Below are positions 19,701 to 28,429 of a stretch of 64,000 nucleotides of DNA, piece by piece. The notes beneath the pieces are model-generated. The model saw nothing but the letters and a program-made list of their open reading frames with translations, was not told where the DNA came from and ran no database searches. Numbering within the stretch: position 1 is the first letter of the stretch; each line of letters starts with the position of its first letter. The position numbers and the translations under genes are program-made. The DNA is taken from contig NZ_JAMBOT010000001.1 in the NCBI RefSeq assembly GCF_023715725.1, positions 682,001 to 746,000 of the forward strand. The letters run 5' to 3'. Origin of the DNA: Paenibacillus pasadenensis (GTDB taxonomy: Bacteria; Bacillota; Bacilli; Paenibacillales; Paenibacillaceae).

Positions 19701-20346
19701 TAAACCCGCTAAAGCCGTCCAGCCAGAAGCGGGCTCCCTGCATGGAGCGGCAATCGCCGAAGCCGTCCGCCAAATAGCTCAGATGGTCCTCGTCGTCCAT
19801 GTAATGCCCCGCCAGCTCGCGTTCAAGCTCTCCATAAACCAGCTCCAGATCGTGGAGCTTTCGGCCCAACAAGCTGCCGGAGCCCGGAGCGTCCTCCGAA
19901 TCAATGGTCAGTCCGAACCGCTCTCTCAGCGCAGTGGAGTCAATCCCGTACCGCTTCCATTCCGTAAGCAGCTCGCCCATTTTGGCGATGAAGCCCTGCT
20001 GCTCGGCTCCGCCGCGAAACAGCTTCAATTGAGGCGACAACCGGTGCATGATTTTGTGCAGAAGCATGTTTTTGCCGTTCTCGCCTACAGGAACAAGGGC
20101 GGCTCCTCCCGTTTCCTGCATGACGCGCAGCGCCAGCCGGCGAAAGCTGAGCACCTGGGCTCTAAGGCTGGAGCGGACATCTCCCGTACCGAGCAGCGCG
20201 TACTCCGTCTGGAACGTCGCTTGTTCCGGCGTCAGCAAAATAAGCGGCGGGCCTGCCGGGTCGGCGGCCAGCTCGCGGCGAATTTCCTCCATGCAAGCGG
20301 AGGTTTTGCCCGTGCCCGCTCTTCCCAATATGAACTGAAGTCCCAT
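16738..20346 (-). CDS. addB: ATP-dependent helicase/deoxyribonuclease subunit B, AddB
   Basis: Partner of AddA: an inactive-helicase, active-nuclease subunit that recognises Chi. I chose the ATG at 20346 (MGLQFILGRAGTGKTS, 1202 residues), because the family starts here and GGAAGGGAG precedes it; the longer ORF adds 40 unrelated residues. Walker A is GRAGTGKT (residues 8-15). The nuclease motif appears as RVLDYKSS near residue 1010. The 4Fe-4S cluster cysteines are visible as one in FVSCPFQHF (about 800) and three in CQFCSYKPVCQF near the C-terminus. It lies upstream of and overlaps addA. The 228 bases between it and sbcC show no clear terminator. Confidence 0.95.
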   Translation of the reverse strand: MGLQFILGRAGTGKTSACMEEIRRELAADPAGPPLILLTPEQATFQTEYALLGTGDVRSSLRAQVLSFRRLALRVMQETGGAALVPVGENGKNMLLHKIMHRLSPQLKLFRGGAEQQGFIAKMGELLTEWKRYGIDSTALRERFGLTIDSEDAPGSGSLLGRKLHDLELVYGELERELAGHYMDDEDHLSYLADGFGDCRSMQGARFWLDGFSGFTARELTAVGALLRHADSVTITLCLDRSYAIGEKPHELDLFYPAADTFTRLLALADEVGAEVEEPRVLSAALAPRYRQDGMLQHLGRNFGGRIPMRAALNDEIALTAAASRRAEVEAAARDMVRQVRDHGMRWRDMTVTMRQPADYSDTILNVFADYGIPFFFDGRKDVLHHPLVEFIRSALETVLYGWKHEAIFRCVKTEMLFPKNSREQRERFDRLENYVLAAGIEGRLWGSPKSWRPLHTGGVEDEPSEASARERAELDDLLKARAELVRPLSRLQRRLAKAASVREQCEALFDFLDRTGAADRMEQRAEQELAAGRPGAARIQRQVWDGVIALLDQLVEMAGAESIPADLFAGLIETGLETLKLSAVPPSLDQVVVGAMDRLRTGQVRAAYILGASDGVLPLRIQEDGLLTDREREQLGDSGLEMGPGVRRRLLDERFIVYRAFLTPSDRLWISWPLADEEGKSLHPSEYVRHIRQLFPQLILSSAAGVPEVNLASSRLLDYLELPERALSYLIPRLRDWLDGGEMEPLWQDVYNWFAERPEWQPRLLAMLQSIDYENQVVRLGRGMADRLYGGQLTASVTRMERFVSCPFQHFAVHGLKLKERRLYRLGAPDMGQLFHAALTKVASELGEGWGRSGPAIIQEAAGKAVDELAPRLQSHILLSSGRYRYIAGKLKSIVARAAVVLGEHARRAEFQPVGLEVQFGPGGELPPLDVEFPDGSGMIRLIGRIDRVDAARSDKGLLLRVLDYKSSATQLRLEEVASGLSLQMLTYLDVLLTHAEGWLGEPAQPAGVLYFHVQNPVMSVPAGLPQDEAAAMLLKRFKMRGLLLDDAETVRMMDAGLEGRSDLLPAGFKKDGTFLGDSAVASGRQWELLRRSVRRTIGTIGQSVKEGEIAIRPYRLGSKTPCQFCSYKPVCQFDPLNEGNDYLKLAAPGREEFWTSLEGLADAQSEPAAGEEDAVSLLSPGLSKLADINGRRDEDDRADS

Positions 20347-20574
20347 CGTTTCCGCGCTCCCTTCCGGCGGCGACGCCGCTCTTGTTAAGATGATTCCTCC
20401 CGGGCCAGGTTGCGCGGGAGGTTTATGTTTGTAAGTGCCATCCATTAAAAATAGCGGTATGTTCATTTATTAGTTGCGCTTCGGCGCTATGAAGACGTGT
20501 TTGCTCCTGATACCAAATCCAAGCTTCTGCGCACCGTCAAGCCGGAACAGCAGGCCAGTTGGTCCTAAGCACCC

Positions 20575-23500
20575 TTACTTCAACACAAGCCGGGTGCTGC
20601 TGTGGCCCTCTTTTGTTTTCCTCACTTCAAGCACGGCCGGGAAAGCATCCTTCAGCTCCTGCACATGCGAAATGACGCCAATCAACCGTCCGGCCTTTTG
20701 CAGGTCGGCGAGAGCCGATATGGCTCTGCCGAGAGACTCCTCGTCGAGCGAGCCGAAGCCTTCATCGATGAACATCATGTCGATCGACACGCCTCCCCGG
20801 CTGGATTGGATGACATCTGTCATGCCAAGCGCCAGCGCCAGGGAGGCATTAAACTTCTCGCCGCCGGAAAGGGATTTCACATCCCGGTTCTGGCCGGTAT
20901 AGCTGTCGTACACATCGAGTCCCAGTCCGCTCTGCCGCCCGCGAGCTTCCAGACGGCCGCTGCGCTCAAGCACGAACTGGCCGCTTGAAAGCTCTCTCAG
21001 CCGCTCGTTGGCCGCGTGCAAAATCTGTTCCAGAAACTCGATCAAAATATATCGTTCAAAGGAAATTTTCAGCGCATTGTCGCCTTTGAGCATCTCATGC
21101 AGATCGGCGACCTCTTCAAGCTCGCGCTCGGAATCGCCATAACGGCGGGCGGCTTCCCCTACGGCAGCCGCTAGCGCGCCTGCCTGAGCGCGGCAGCGGT
21201 CGGCCTCGCGCCAGCGCGCATCGGCGCTCTCGCGCTCTGCGCCAAGGCGCTCCGCTTCCGCGGCAAGCCCGTCCAGCTCGCTGCGCTCAGAGCCTGCGAG
21301 CTCGCGCTCCAGCTCCTCGGCAAGCCGCCGCTGGGCGGCAAGTCCGCTGCGGTACGCCTCCAGCTCGCGGCGGCCTTGGCCGCGAGCCGCTTCCGCCATC
21401 CGCGCGGCAAGCCATGCCTCCGCCGAGGCAAACCCGGCGGCGGCCAGCTCCGCCGTTAAGCGCCGGCGAGCCGTCTCGGCGGCCTCCGCCGCGCCGCGAG
21501 CCTGCTCCGCCAGCTGCTCCAGCCGCGCAGCCGCTTCCGCCGCGCCGGTCCGCGCTGCGGAGAGCAGCTCCTGCGCCCGCCGCAGCGCGGCGCCAAGCTC
21601 CGCCGCCTGCCTCTCCGCGGCGGCCAGGCGGCGCTCCAGCTCCGCCGCATCCCGCAGCGGCTCAGGCACCGTCGCAAGCTCCGCTTCCAGGCGCGAGCTG
21701 CGCGCCGCTATATCAAGCGCAAGCGGCTGACGCTCCGCCTGCAGCCGCTCGCGCTCCGCCTCCAACGCCTCTATGCGGCGCTCTACGCCGCCCAGAGCTT
21801 CGCGCATCGGGCCGCGCTCCGCCTGGAGCGCCTTCAGCCGCTGGCATTCAACGCGCAGCTGGCGGCCCTCCTCCAGCGTGCGCTCAAGCTGCAGCTCCAT
21901 CGGCTCGCCGCCGATCTCCAGCTCGCCGCGCCGCGCTTCCGCCTCAGCCGAGCGCTCCATCGCGGCTGCCGCTTGAGCGAATACAGCCGCCAGCTCGCGC
22001 TCCAGATGCAGCAGCCGCTCTTTAGCGGCCTGCAATTCCTCGCGGCTGACCGTCTCCCCGCCCTCAAGAGCCTTGGCGGGATGGGACTCGCTGCCGCATA
22101 CCGGGCACGGCTTGCCGTCATGCAGATGCGCGGCGAGCCTGCCCGCCTGCCCTTCAATCCAGCGCTGCTCCAGCCGCTCCGTCTCCTCACGGAGCGCTGC
22201 CGCCGCCCGTTCGCGCTCAACACGGGAGCGCTCCAGCTCCGCTGCCTGCGCCGCAGCAGCCTGCAGCAGCTTGAGCAGCTCATGGCGGCGCAGCAGGAAG
22301 TCCAGCCGCCGCTCTCGGTCCGGCAGCGCCTCAAGTTCCCGCTCCAGCGCCTCCAGCCGCCCGCCCAGCTCGCGGCGCTCCGCGCGGCTGCGCTCCAGCT
22401 CCGCTCCGGCGCGCTCCTGCTCCGCCGCCAGCCGCCGCTCGCCTGCGCGCAGCCGCTCCAGCTCCGCCCGGCGCTCGCCGAGCGTGCGGACCGACGGCAG
22501 CAGCTCGCCAAGCCGCTGCTGCTCCCGCTCCGCCTCGCGGCGCTCCGGCTCGCGGGCTTCCTCGGCCGCCGCCGCTGCTCCGGCGGCCTCCAGCCGCAGC
22601 GCGGCGCGCTCCGCAGCAGCGGCGGCTTCGCCACGCCGCTGCTCCACTGCCGCCGCTTCCGCCGCCGCGCGCTGCGCCTGCTCCTCATACGGAGCAAGGC
22701 GCTCCGCCTGCTCGGCGGCAGCCAGCCGCTTCTCCAGCGCGCTCATCTCAATGCCGCGCGCTTCCAGCTGCTCCGCCGCCCGCCGGGCCGCATCAAGCTC
22801 GTCCAAACGGCCGTTCACACGCGCCGCTTCAGCAAGCTTCGCCCGCTGCATTTCCCACGCCGTCTCCGCCTCGCTTCGCACCTTAAGCAGCTGCACGGCC
22901 AGCTCCGCATAATGCCGCTCCTCCTCCGCCAGCCCGTCCAGCAGCTGGACGGCTCCGGCATGCTCCTGCGCCAGCACGGCGGACAGGGAGCCCTCCTGGC
23001 GGGGCGGCAGGCTGCTCTTGACCTGCTCGCCGATATAAAGCAGCCGCTGGCGGTTATCCTTAACCGCCTCGCGCAGCTCGCGCGCCCGCCCGGCAAAGCT
23101 TTCCTCCAGCCGCCGGTACAGCTCAGTTCCAAACAGGCGGCGCAGTATTTCTTCTTTATTTTCCGTATCGGAGGTCAGCAGCTTGCGGAACTCCCCCTGC
23201 GGCAGCATGACGATCTGGCTGAACTGATCCTTCGTCAGGCCGACAAGCTCCTCCAGGCGGGCGTCCACTTCCTTGATATGAAAACGGTCCGTCACCGGCA
23301 GCTCGCCGCTCTCCGTCAGCTCGTACAGCTCCGCCTTGCCGCCGGTTTCGCTTTTGTTGCCCGCACGGCGGTGCGGCAGCTGCCGGAACACCCGGTACGT
23401 ACGGCCGCGCGCCATAAACTGAAAATCGACCGAGGTCGGCTGGCCGTCGCCCGCAAAATGGCTGCGCAGCATGCGCGTCTCCGCCCGGTCCTCTCCGCTT

Positions 23501-23667
23501 GCCGCCCCGTACAGCGCGTAACAAAGCGCGTCAAACACCGTTGTTTTGCCGGCACCGGTCTGTCCCGAAATAACAAACAGCCCTCTGCCGTGCAGCGGCT
23601 CGAAATCAATGGTCTCCTCGTCCCGGTACGGCCCGAAGGCGCACATCGTCAACCGGATCGGTCTCAT
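20575..23667 (-). CDS. sbcC: Nuclease SbcCD subunit C (SMC-like ATPase)
   Basis: ATPase subunit of the SbcCD (Mre11-Rad50 type) hairpin and end-processing nuclease. I chose the ATG at 23667 (MRPIRLTMCAFGPYRDEE, 1030 residues), which overlaps the sbcD stop in ATGA. Walker A is GQTGAGKTTVFDAL near residue 35. Long Ala/Glu/Arg-rich coiled coils flank the zinc hook PCPVCGSESHPAK (about residue 515). The C-terminal signature SLSGGEKF and Walker B MMFIDEGFGSLDEES follow. The coiled-coil DNA is very GC-rich, and this creates long spurious ORFs on the other strand. Confidence 0.96.
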   Translation of the reverse strand: MRPIRLTMCAFGPYRDEETIDFEPLHGRGLFVISGQTGAGKTTVFDALCYALYGAASGEDRAETRMLRSHFAGDGQPTSVDFQFMARGRTYRVFRQLPHRRAGNKSETGGKAELYELTESGELPVTDRFHIKEVDARLEELVGLTKDQFSQIVMLPQGEFRKLLTSDTENKEEILRRLFGTELYRRLEESFAGRARELREAVKDNRQRLLYIGEQVKSSLPPRQEGSLSAVLAQEHAGAVQLLDGLAEEERHYAELAVQLLKVRSEAETAWEMQRAKLAEAARVNGRLDELDAARRAAEQLEARGIEMSALEKRLAAAEQAERLAPYEEQAQRAAAEAAAVEQRRGEAAAAAERAALRLEAAGAAAAAEEAREPERREAEREQQRLGELLPSVRTLGERRAELERLRAGERRLAAEQERAGAELERSRAERRELGGRLEALERELEALPDRERRLDFLLRRHELLKLLQAAAAQAAELERSRVERERAAAALREETERLEQRWIEGQAGRLAAHLHDGKPCPVCGSESHPAKALEGGETVSREELQAAKERLLHLERELAAVFAQAAAAMERSAEAEARRGELEIGGEPMELQLERTLEEGRQLRVECQRLKALQAERGPMREALGGVERRIEALEAERERLQAERQPLALDIAARSSRLEAELATVPEPLRDAAELERRLAAAERQAAELGAALRRAQELLSAARTGAAEAAARLEQLAEQARGAAEAAETARRRLTAELAAAGFASAEAWLAARMAEAARGQGRRELEAYRSGLAAQRRLAEELERELAGSERSELDGLAAEAERLGAERESADARWREADRCRAQAGALAAAVGEAARRYGDSERELEEVADLHEMLKGDNALKISFERYILIEFLEQILHAANERLRELSSGQFVLERSGRLEARGRQSGLGLDVYDSYTGQNRDVKSLSGGEKFNASLALALGMTDVIQSSRGGVSIDMMFIDEGFGSLDEESLGRAISALADLQKAGRLIGVISHVQELKDAFPAVLEVRKTKEGHSSTRLVLK

Positions 23668-24842
23668 CGCGCCGCCCCCTCTCCCTGAAGCACGTTCCGG
23701 CAAACGTCCTGGAACAGCTGTTTTTTGCTCTCGCTAAGCTCGATTTCCTTCACTTCGCGGTAAAATGCCGCAAATAGCGAAAGCGGATCGCTGTCCCGGC
23801 GGCTGCGCCCGGAACCGGCCGATTCATCTGAGGAACTCTCCGTGCGGGGAAGCGCCGCCGCAGGACGCCGCTCCACATGAAGGGCGTTCGGATAGACCGT
23901 GCGCACCTTTTCCATCGGGAAAAGCACCGGATTTTCATCCAGCAGCGTTACAAACACATAATCCTCGCTTCTATCACGGCTAGCTTCGATATCCTTTATG
24001 TATCCGCTGACGCGGCGCATATCCCGCTTCGGCGCCAAAAGCCGATGCTCCACACTGACTTTACCCTCGCCGTCCAGCTCAACCACCAGGTAACCTTTGC
24101 GGTGATGCTCCTCGGATACGGAATATTTGAGCGGCGAGCCGGAATAACGGATGTTTTCGCTGCCTACCCAGTGCGCCTGGTGCAGATGGCCCATCGCTGT
24201 ATACTGGAACGCCTTAAAATAATCCGGCTTCACATATTCCGCCCCGCCAATGGACAAAGGACGCTCGGAATCGCTCGTATTGTCCTGCGGCTCCCCGCTT
24301 GGAGTTACAAAAGCATGTCCGACAAACACATGGCGCGCATTCGCATCAAGTCTTGCCGCCAAACGTTCCGTGACAGCCTTCATGGCCGCATCATGCGTAC
24401 GAATGCTCTCATCCTGCAGCGCCAGCCTGACCATCGAAGGATCGCAGTACGGGACAAGATGAAAATGGACCTCGCCGAAATCATCCCGCAGCTTTACCGG
24501 TTCCGCGTCCAGCTTGAACTGGCCCGCCAAATGCAGCCCTCTGTCCGCCATCAGGCGTGTGCCGAAGCTGATCCGGTCCGGACTGTCGTGATTGCCGGAT
24601 ACCGCGATAACGGGCGTTTGCAGCCCGATAACAATGCGGGACAACGTCTCGTCCAGCAGCTCTACCGCCTCGGTCGGCGGGACGGCCCGGTCGTACAGAT
24701 CGCCTGCGATGACAACGGCGTCGGGGCGCTCCTTTTCGATAACATCCAGAAGCTGCTCCAGCACATGCCGCTGATCCTCCGTCATATATACGCCCTGAAC
24801 CAGCTTGCCGAGATGCCAGTCTGCCGTATGGATGAATTTCAT
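23664..24842 (-). CDS. sbcD: Exonuclease SbcCD subunit D (Mre11-like)
   Basis: Metallophosphoesterase nuclease subunit of SbcCD. I chose the ATG at 24842 (MKFIHTADWHLGKLVQG, 392 residues), since the family begins with this phosphodiesterase motif I. Motifs VIAGDLYDRAVPP, VSGNHDSPDRI and a later His-rich GHAFV/MGHLHQAHW pair supply the metal ligands. The last four bases overlap the sbcC start. A candidate SOS box lies 187 bases upstream of the start. Confidence 0.95.
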   Translation of the reverse strand: MKFIHTADWHLGKLVQGVYMTEDQRHVLEQLLDVIEKERPDAVVIAGDLYDRAVPPTEAVELLDETLSRIVIGLQTPVIAVSGNHDSPDRISFGTRLMADRGLHLAGQFKLDAEPVKLRDDFGEVHFHLVPYCDPSMVRLALQDESIRTHDAAMKAVTERLAARLDANARHVFVGHAFVTPSGEPQDNTSDSERPLSIGGAEYVKPDYFKAFQYTAMGHLHQAHWVGSENIRYSGSPLKYSVSEEHHRKGYLVVELDGEGKVSVEHRLLAPKRDMRRVSGYIKDIEASRDRSEDYVFVTLLDENPVLFPMEKVRTVYPNALHVERRPAAALPRTESSSDESAGSGRSRRDSDPLSLFAAFYREVKEIELSESKKQLFQDVCRNVLQGEGAAR

Positions 24843-25116
24843 GGCCGCTTTCCCCTCTCCCGATTCATTTAAATCCATTCATTGGCTTTCTCTGTTCGCT
24901 CTGAAAATTGATAAAAAAACGAGCTGCCGCTCCAAAAGCCTGCCTCCATCACGGTTAACCTCGGATTTCAGCCGGTCTAGGCTCAATTTCAGCCCATTCC
25001 TTTTTTCACCAGTTCTACTAGCTTCTATGAACATATGTTCTTATACAGTAGCATTACAAGGCGTGCCATGACAACCCCTGCCGAACGTGCAAATCGTGGC
25101 AAACGGACTAAACCGC
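24843..25116. other. Intergenic leader of sbcD without a gene
   Basis: The stretch between sbcD and the GNAT gene terminator has no ORF I can support. It holds the perfect 12-bp SOS-type palindrome described separately. On the minus strand just upstream of that palindrome, TTGTCA and TACTGT are 18 bases apart and could be -35/-10 elements, which would place the palindrome near the transcription start. The remaining roughly 180 bases form an untranslated leader in which I see nothing specific. Confidence 0.5.
25029..25040 (-). promoter_or_regulatory. Candidate LexA/SOS box upstream of sbcD
   Basis: GAACATATGTTC is a perfect 12-bp palindrome matching the core of the Bacillota LexA (DinR) operator, GAAC-N4-GTTC. 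The flanking bases are T and T rather than the preferred C and G. It sits 187 bases upstream of sbcD, a double-strand-break repair gene, next to a possible promoter, so SOS control of sbcDC is plausible. Confidence 0.6.
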
Positions 25117-25154
25117 AAAAAATCCCAAGCCCCGGCCGCGCCGAAACTTGGGAT
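25117..25154 (-). terminator. Terminator after the GNAT gene
   Basis: Arms ATCCCAAG / CTTGGGAT with a GC-rich internal part are followed by six T on the minus strand, starting 50 bases after the acetyltransferase stop. It isolates the sbcD promoter region from upstream transcription. Confidence 0.85.
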
Positions 25155-25203
25155 AAATTCAACTTAAAAGGTCTGCGCCGCTACTCTCGACTCCCGGCTC
25201 TTA

Positions 25204-25716
25204 CTATACTAGCTCTTTATAATAATATACCGTCCCATGGAGCTCTCCGTTCGCGGAACGCGCATAACCCGGAATCCGTCCCGCTTCCGTATAGCCGAGC
25301 GAGCGATAGAGAAGATTGCTTGGGTCGCCCTCGCGAGTGTCCAGAACGAGCAGGCTCAACCCTTCGCTCTGAGCCAGAAGCTCCGCCGCATTCATCAGCG
25401 CTTTTGCCGCGCCAGCCCGCCTCCTATCCGGGGATACCATCAGCTTGGCGATTTCCGCACGATGCGAGCCGTTTGCCTTAAGCGCACGCTGCAGCTGCAC
25501 CGTCCCCGCCAGCCTGCCGCAGATTCTGGCGGTAAACAGCGTGACGCCGTCCTCAAGAGCCCCGAGCCAGTAACGCTCCGCCGCCTCCGCTGACAAGGGA
25601 GGGAGAAAGCCGACGGAAGCTCCGTCCTCCACAACCTGCACAAGAAGATCCGCCAGCTCCCGCGCGAGGTCAAGCGTCATTTCCCGTTCCTGTACAACTT
25701 GCAGCTCCGTACCCAT
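25204..25716 (-). CDS. GNAT family N-acetyltransferase
   Basis: 170-residue protein of the GNAT superfamily, transferring an acetyl group from acetyl-CoA to an unidentified substrate. The core signature AEIAKLMVSPDRRRAGAAKALM (about residues 88-109, cut here) contains the R-x-x-G/A-like pyrophosphate-binding loop. It is followed by LLVLDTREGDPSNLLYRSLG, the typical C-terminal beta-alpha unit. It is downstream of the rRNA methyltransferase gene and ends at a terminator. The substrate cannot be predicted. Confidence 0.88.
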   Translation of the reverse strand: MGTELQVVQEREMTLDLARELADLLVQVVEDGASVGFLPPLSAEAAERYWLGALEDGVTLFTARICGRLAGTVQLQRALKANGSHRAEIAKLMVSPDRRRAGAAKALMNAAELLAQSEGLSLLVLDTREGDPSNLLYRSLGYTEAGRIPGYARSANGELHGTVYYYKELV

Positions 25717-25797
25717 CGCGGGCCCACCTCCCAGCTAAAACATTCCCTTAAAGGCTGAACCCCGGTTCCAAACTTTCAGCCGACCAACCTTCCATTG

Positions 25798-27276
25798 TTA
25801 TGCCAGGCTTCGCACCTCAAACACCGCAAATTTCAAATAATGCCCTTCAGCTACCCCAAGCAGCTGCGGATGGTCTTTGCCCGCCGCGCGCCACTCAATG
25901 AGGCGAAGCGACTTGCCTGCGTCCGCTGCCGCTTCTTGGATCGTCTCCAGGAACAGCTCCGGCTTCATATGGTAGGAGCAGCTCGCCGTGACAAGATAAC
26001 CGCCCTCGTTGACCAGCTTCATACCGTGCAGATTGATGTCCTTGTAGCCGCGGCATGCGCCTTCGACAGCCCCTTTTGTTTTGGCAAATGCGGGCGGATC
26101 GAGAATGACGACATCCCAGGTGCGGCCGCTGCTCATCGGCTTGGATGTATCAATCGGTTTTCCGCCGGCCGCTCCGCTGGCACGGACTGCGCGCTCTTCA
26201 AGCCCCTTGGCCTGCTGGCGCAAATACTGGAAGGCGTCGTCAACGACAAATTCAACCCGGTCGCTGAAGCCGTTCCGCTCTACGTTGCGGCGCGCCGTCT
26301 CAATGGCATGGTCGGATACGTCGAGGCAGGTGACTTTTTTGGCGCCGTATTTACAGGCATGAAGCGTAAAACTCCCGGTATGCGCAAAACATTCCAGCAC
26401 CGTCGCGCCGTCCCACAGCGGATACGTGACCACCTTGCCGCTGCGGTTAACCGGAACAAGCGCGGTTTCGCCGCTGACTGATGCATCTTTGATAGAACCC
26501 TCAGCACTTGCAGCTTGCGCCGTAACCGACTCAACGCTCCGCAAGCCTGCTGCCGCTTCCCAGCCTTCCGGCAGCTCGTCCAATGGGCGCCGCTGCAGTG
26601 CAATGCCGCTGCGCGCACCCCAGCCCTTCATGAGCGGCGCGATGGAAGCACGATTTTCCCGCTGGTCGTAGAAGTAACCGGTCTTCTGGCCCTCGACGAG
26701 GTCAACCTCCATGACGATGCCGTTTTCCACAATTTCCACGATGCGCGGGCAATCTCCGTAAAGAACGCCTGTCCGCTCCTCCAGCCCTTCCAGCTTGCGC
26801 ACGCCGACGTCGCTGCGCTCATAGATGCCCTTTGGCTGAAATACGCTTACTAAGCTCCGAACCAGCTCGTCGCGGCGCAAATCCATGCCGAGCGTCAAAA
26901 TCTGTACAACAAGCACGTCGGCAAAACGGTCCACGACCAGACCCGGCAAATAATCCGCTTCGCCGTACACCAGACGGCAGTCCGGCTCGTTCAGAAAACG
27001 CTCGCGGTGAGCTTTGCAATCCAGCAGACGGGCCGTCAGCAGCGCCTCGTCCAGCTCGGCTTCAGGCTGGCGCGAAATAACGCGCACCCGGATTTGCGAC
27101 GCGGGATTCCAGTATCCCGAAACGAGATAACGGCCGTTTGCAGCGAGCACGTCAACCATTGCCCCCGGCTCGGCCTCTCCTTCCATCCGCTCGATTTCGC
27201 CCGCGTAAACCCAAGGCTGGCCCTGTTCCAGACGTTTCGTTTTTTTCTTATGCAAATAAAGCTTTGCTCTGCTCAT
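25798..27276 (-). CDS. RlmI-like class I SAM-dependent rRNA methyltransferase, with insertions
   Basis: PUA-domain methyltransferase of the RlmI/YwbD family; E. coli RlmI makes m5C1962 in 23S rRNA. The N-terminal PUA domain spans about residues 1-75 (GQPWVYAGEIERMEG). An EEHEE-like linker follows, then the Rossmann methyltransferase with ATVLECFAHTGSFTLHA (about 300) and DVVILDPPAFAKTKGAVEGA (about 380). The family is usually about 390-400 residues, while this protein has 492. The excess comes mainly from low-complexity segments near residues 222-285 and 345-375, between conserved blocks. The exact target base is inferred. Confidence 0.88.
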   Translation of the reverse strand: MSRAKLYLHKKKTKRLEQGQPWVYAGEIERMEGEAEPGAMVDVLAANGRYLVSGYWNPASQIRVRVISRQPEAELDEALLTARLLDCKAHRERFLNEPDCRLVYGEADYLPGLVVDRFADVLVVQILTLGMDLRRDELVRSLVSVFQPKGIYERSDVGVRKLEGLEERTGVLYGDCPRIVEIVENGIVMEVDLVEGQKTGYFYDQRENRASIAPLMKGWGARSGIALQRRPLDELPEGWEAAAGLRSVESVTAQAASAEGSIKDASVSGETALVPVNRSGKVVTYPLWDGATVLECFAHTGSFTLHACKYGAKKVTCLDVSDHAIETARRNVERNGFSDRVEFVVDDAFQYLRQQAKGLEERAVRASGAAGGKPIDTSKPMSSGRTWDVVILDPPAFAKTKGAVEGACRGYKDINLHGMKLVNEGGYLVTASCSYHMKPELFLETIQEAAADAGKSLRLIEWRAAGKDHPQLLGVAEGHYLKFAVFEVRSLA

Positions 27277-27404
27277 ATTCCCTCATCCTTCCGCTTATCG
27301 TCCGCTTGCTTGTCGTCAAGGCTCGTCATGACGTCCCGCCTGTCCTCATACATTAGGAACGAACGTATTATCCGGCCCCTCCGGTTCAAAAAGGAGTCCT
27401 TCTC

Positions 27405-28400
27405 ATGCTTAGCAGCATCGTTATTCCCGCCGTGCTCGGCTTCGCCATCTTCATGCTCGGCATGAAGCTCATGGAAGCCGCGCTGCACCGTTCCGCCGGA
27501 CACCATCTCACCGCTGCCGTTGAGCGGTTTACCCGAACTCCGCTGCACGGGCTTGCTACGGGAGCCGTCATCAGCGCCGTGCTGCAGAGCAGCACCGCCG
27601 TTACCGTCATTGCCATCGGCATGGTCAACGCGGGCGTCATGAGCTTTGCCCGGACGCTCGGCATCGTCCTTGGCACCAATATCGGCACCTGCCTGACAAC
27701 GGAGCTGATCGGGCTGGAGCTGGAGCGGCTCGCAGGCCCGCTGCTGCTCGCCTCCTTCGCAGGCTGGCTGCTCACCGCCGTACTCGGCGAAATGAGCCCA
27801 ACGGAGGGGCGCAATCACCAGCGCTGGCTGCGTCCGCTGCGCAGCGTTTCCTTAATTGTGTTCGGCTTTGCGCTCATACTAGCGGGTATCGCCGTCATGA
27901 AATCAATCGGAGCCGCCGTACAGAGCAGTCCGTTTTTCAGCTGGTTCATGGAGCGCTCCGGCGACAGCTTGCTCTGGGGACTGCTGGCGGGAGCGGTTCT
28001 GACTGCCGCTGTGCACAGCAGCGCTGCCGTCATCGGCATGGCGATGAGCCTTGCCGCCACTGGCTCCCTGCCGCCTGAGCTTGGCATCGCCATCATCATC
28101 GGCGCCAATGTCGGCACCTGCGTCACCGCTGTGCTCGCCTCCATTGGCGGCTCCCGCGCTGGGGCAGGCGTCGCCTGGTTCCATGTCGCGCTAAATGTCG
28201 GAGGAGCGGCGCTCTTCCTGCCGCTTACGCCGCAGCTCGCCCAGGCGGCGGCGTGGTTCGGCGGCGGAGCAGCCGCGCAGCTCGCTCACGCGCAAACGCT
28301 GTTCAACATCATTTGCTCGCTGATCGTCCTGCCGCTCTGTTATTTGCCTGGACTTACTTCACGCAAAGGCGCAAGCGAAAACCCCGTCCCCAAAGGGTAG
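27405..28400 (+). CDS. Na/Pi cotransporter family protein (YqeW-like)
   Basis: Integral membrane transporter of the Na+/phosphate symporter (NaPi-II, COG1283) family, 331 residues. It contains the duplicated NaPi repeat: the first has VLQSSTAVTVIAIGMVNAG and GTNIGTC, the second VHSSAAVIGMAMSLAATG and GANVGTC. About eight hydrophobic helices are visible. There is no C-terminal PhoU domain. It is the only plus-strand gene in the first 33 kb and has a clear AAGGAG ribosome binding site. B. subtilis yqeW lies at the equivalent place. Phosphate as substrate is inferred. Confidence 0.9.
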   Translation: MLSSIVIPAVLGFAIFMLGMKLMEAALHRSAGHHLTAAVERFTRTPLHGLATGAVISAVLQSSTAVTVIAIGMVNAGVMSFARTLGIVLGTNIGTCLTTELIGLELERLAGPLLLASFAGWLLTAVLGEMSPTEGRNHQRWLRPLRSVSLIVFGFALILAGIAVMKSIGAAVQSSPFFSWFMERSGDSLLWGLLAGAVLTAAVHSSAAVIGMAMSLAATGSLPPELGIAIIIGANVGTCVTAVLASIGGSRAGAGVAWFHVALNVGGAALFLPLTPQLAQAAAWFGGGAAAQLAHAQTLFNIICSLIVLPLCYLPGLTSRKGASENPVPKG

Positions 28401-28408
28401 GGACGGGG
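28378..28408 (-). terminator. Terminator shared between convergent genes
   Basis: CCCCGTCCC / GGGACGGGG hairpin that overlaps the last codons of the Na/Pi gene. On the minus strand it is followed by TTTT and lies 21 bases past the NUDIX stop, so it best serves the NUDIX gene. It may also stop the convergent plus-strand transcript, although no T-run follows on that side. Confidence 0.75.
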
Positions 28409-28429
28409 CCAAAAGCGCGCATAGTGCCG

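Noticed and set aside
21973-23688. 571-codon plus-strand ORF and shorter companions opposite sbcC
   Set aside because: They are shadows of the GC-rich coiled-coil codons of sbcC; the products are Leu/Arg/Ser-rich low complexity with no domain.
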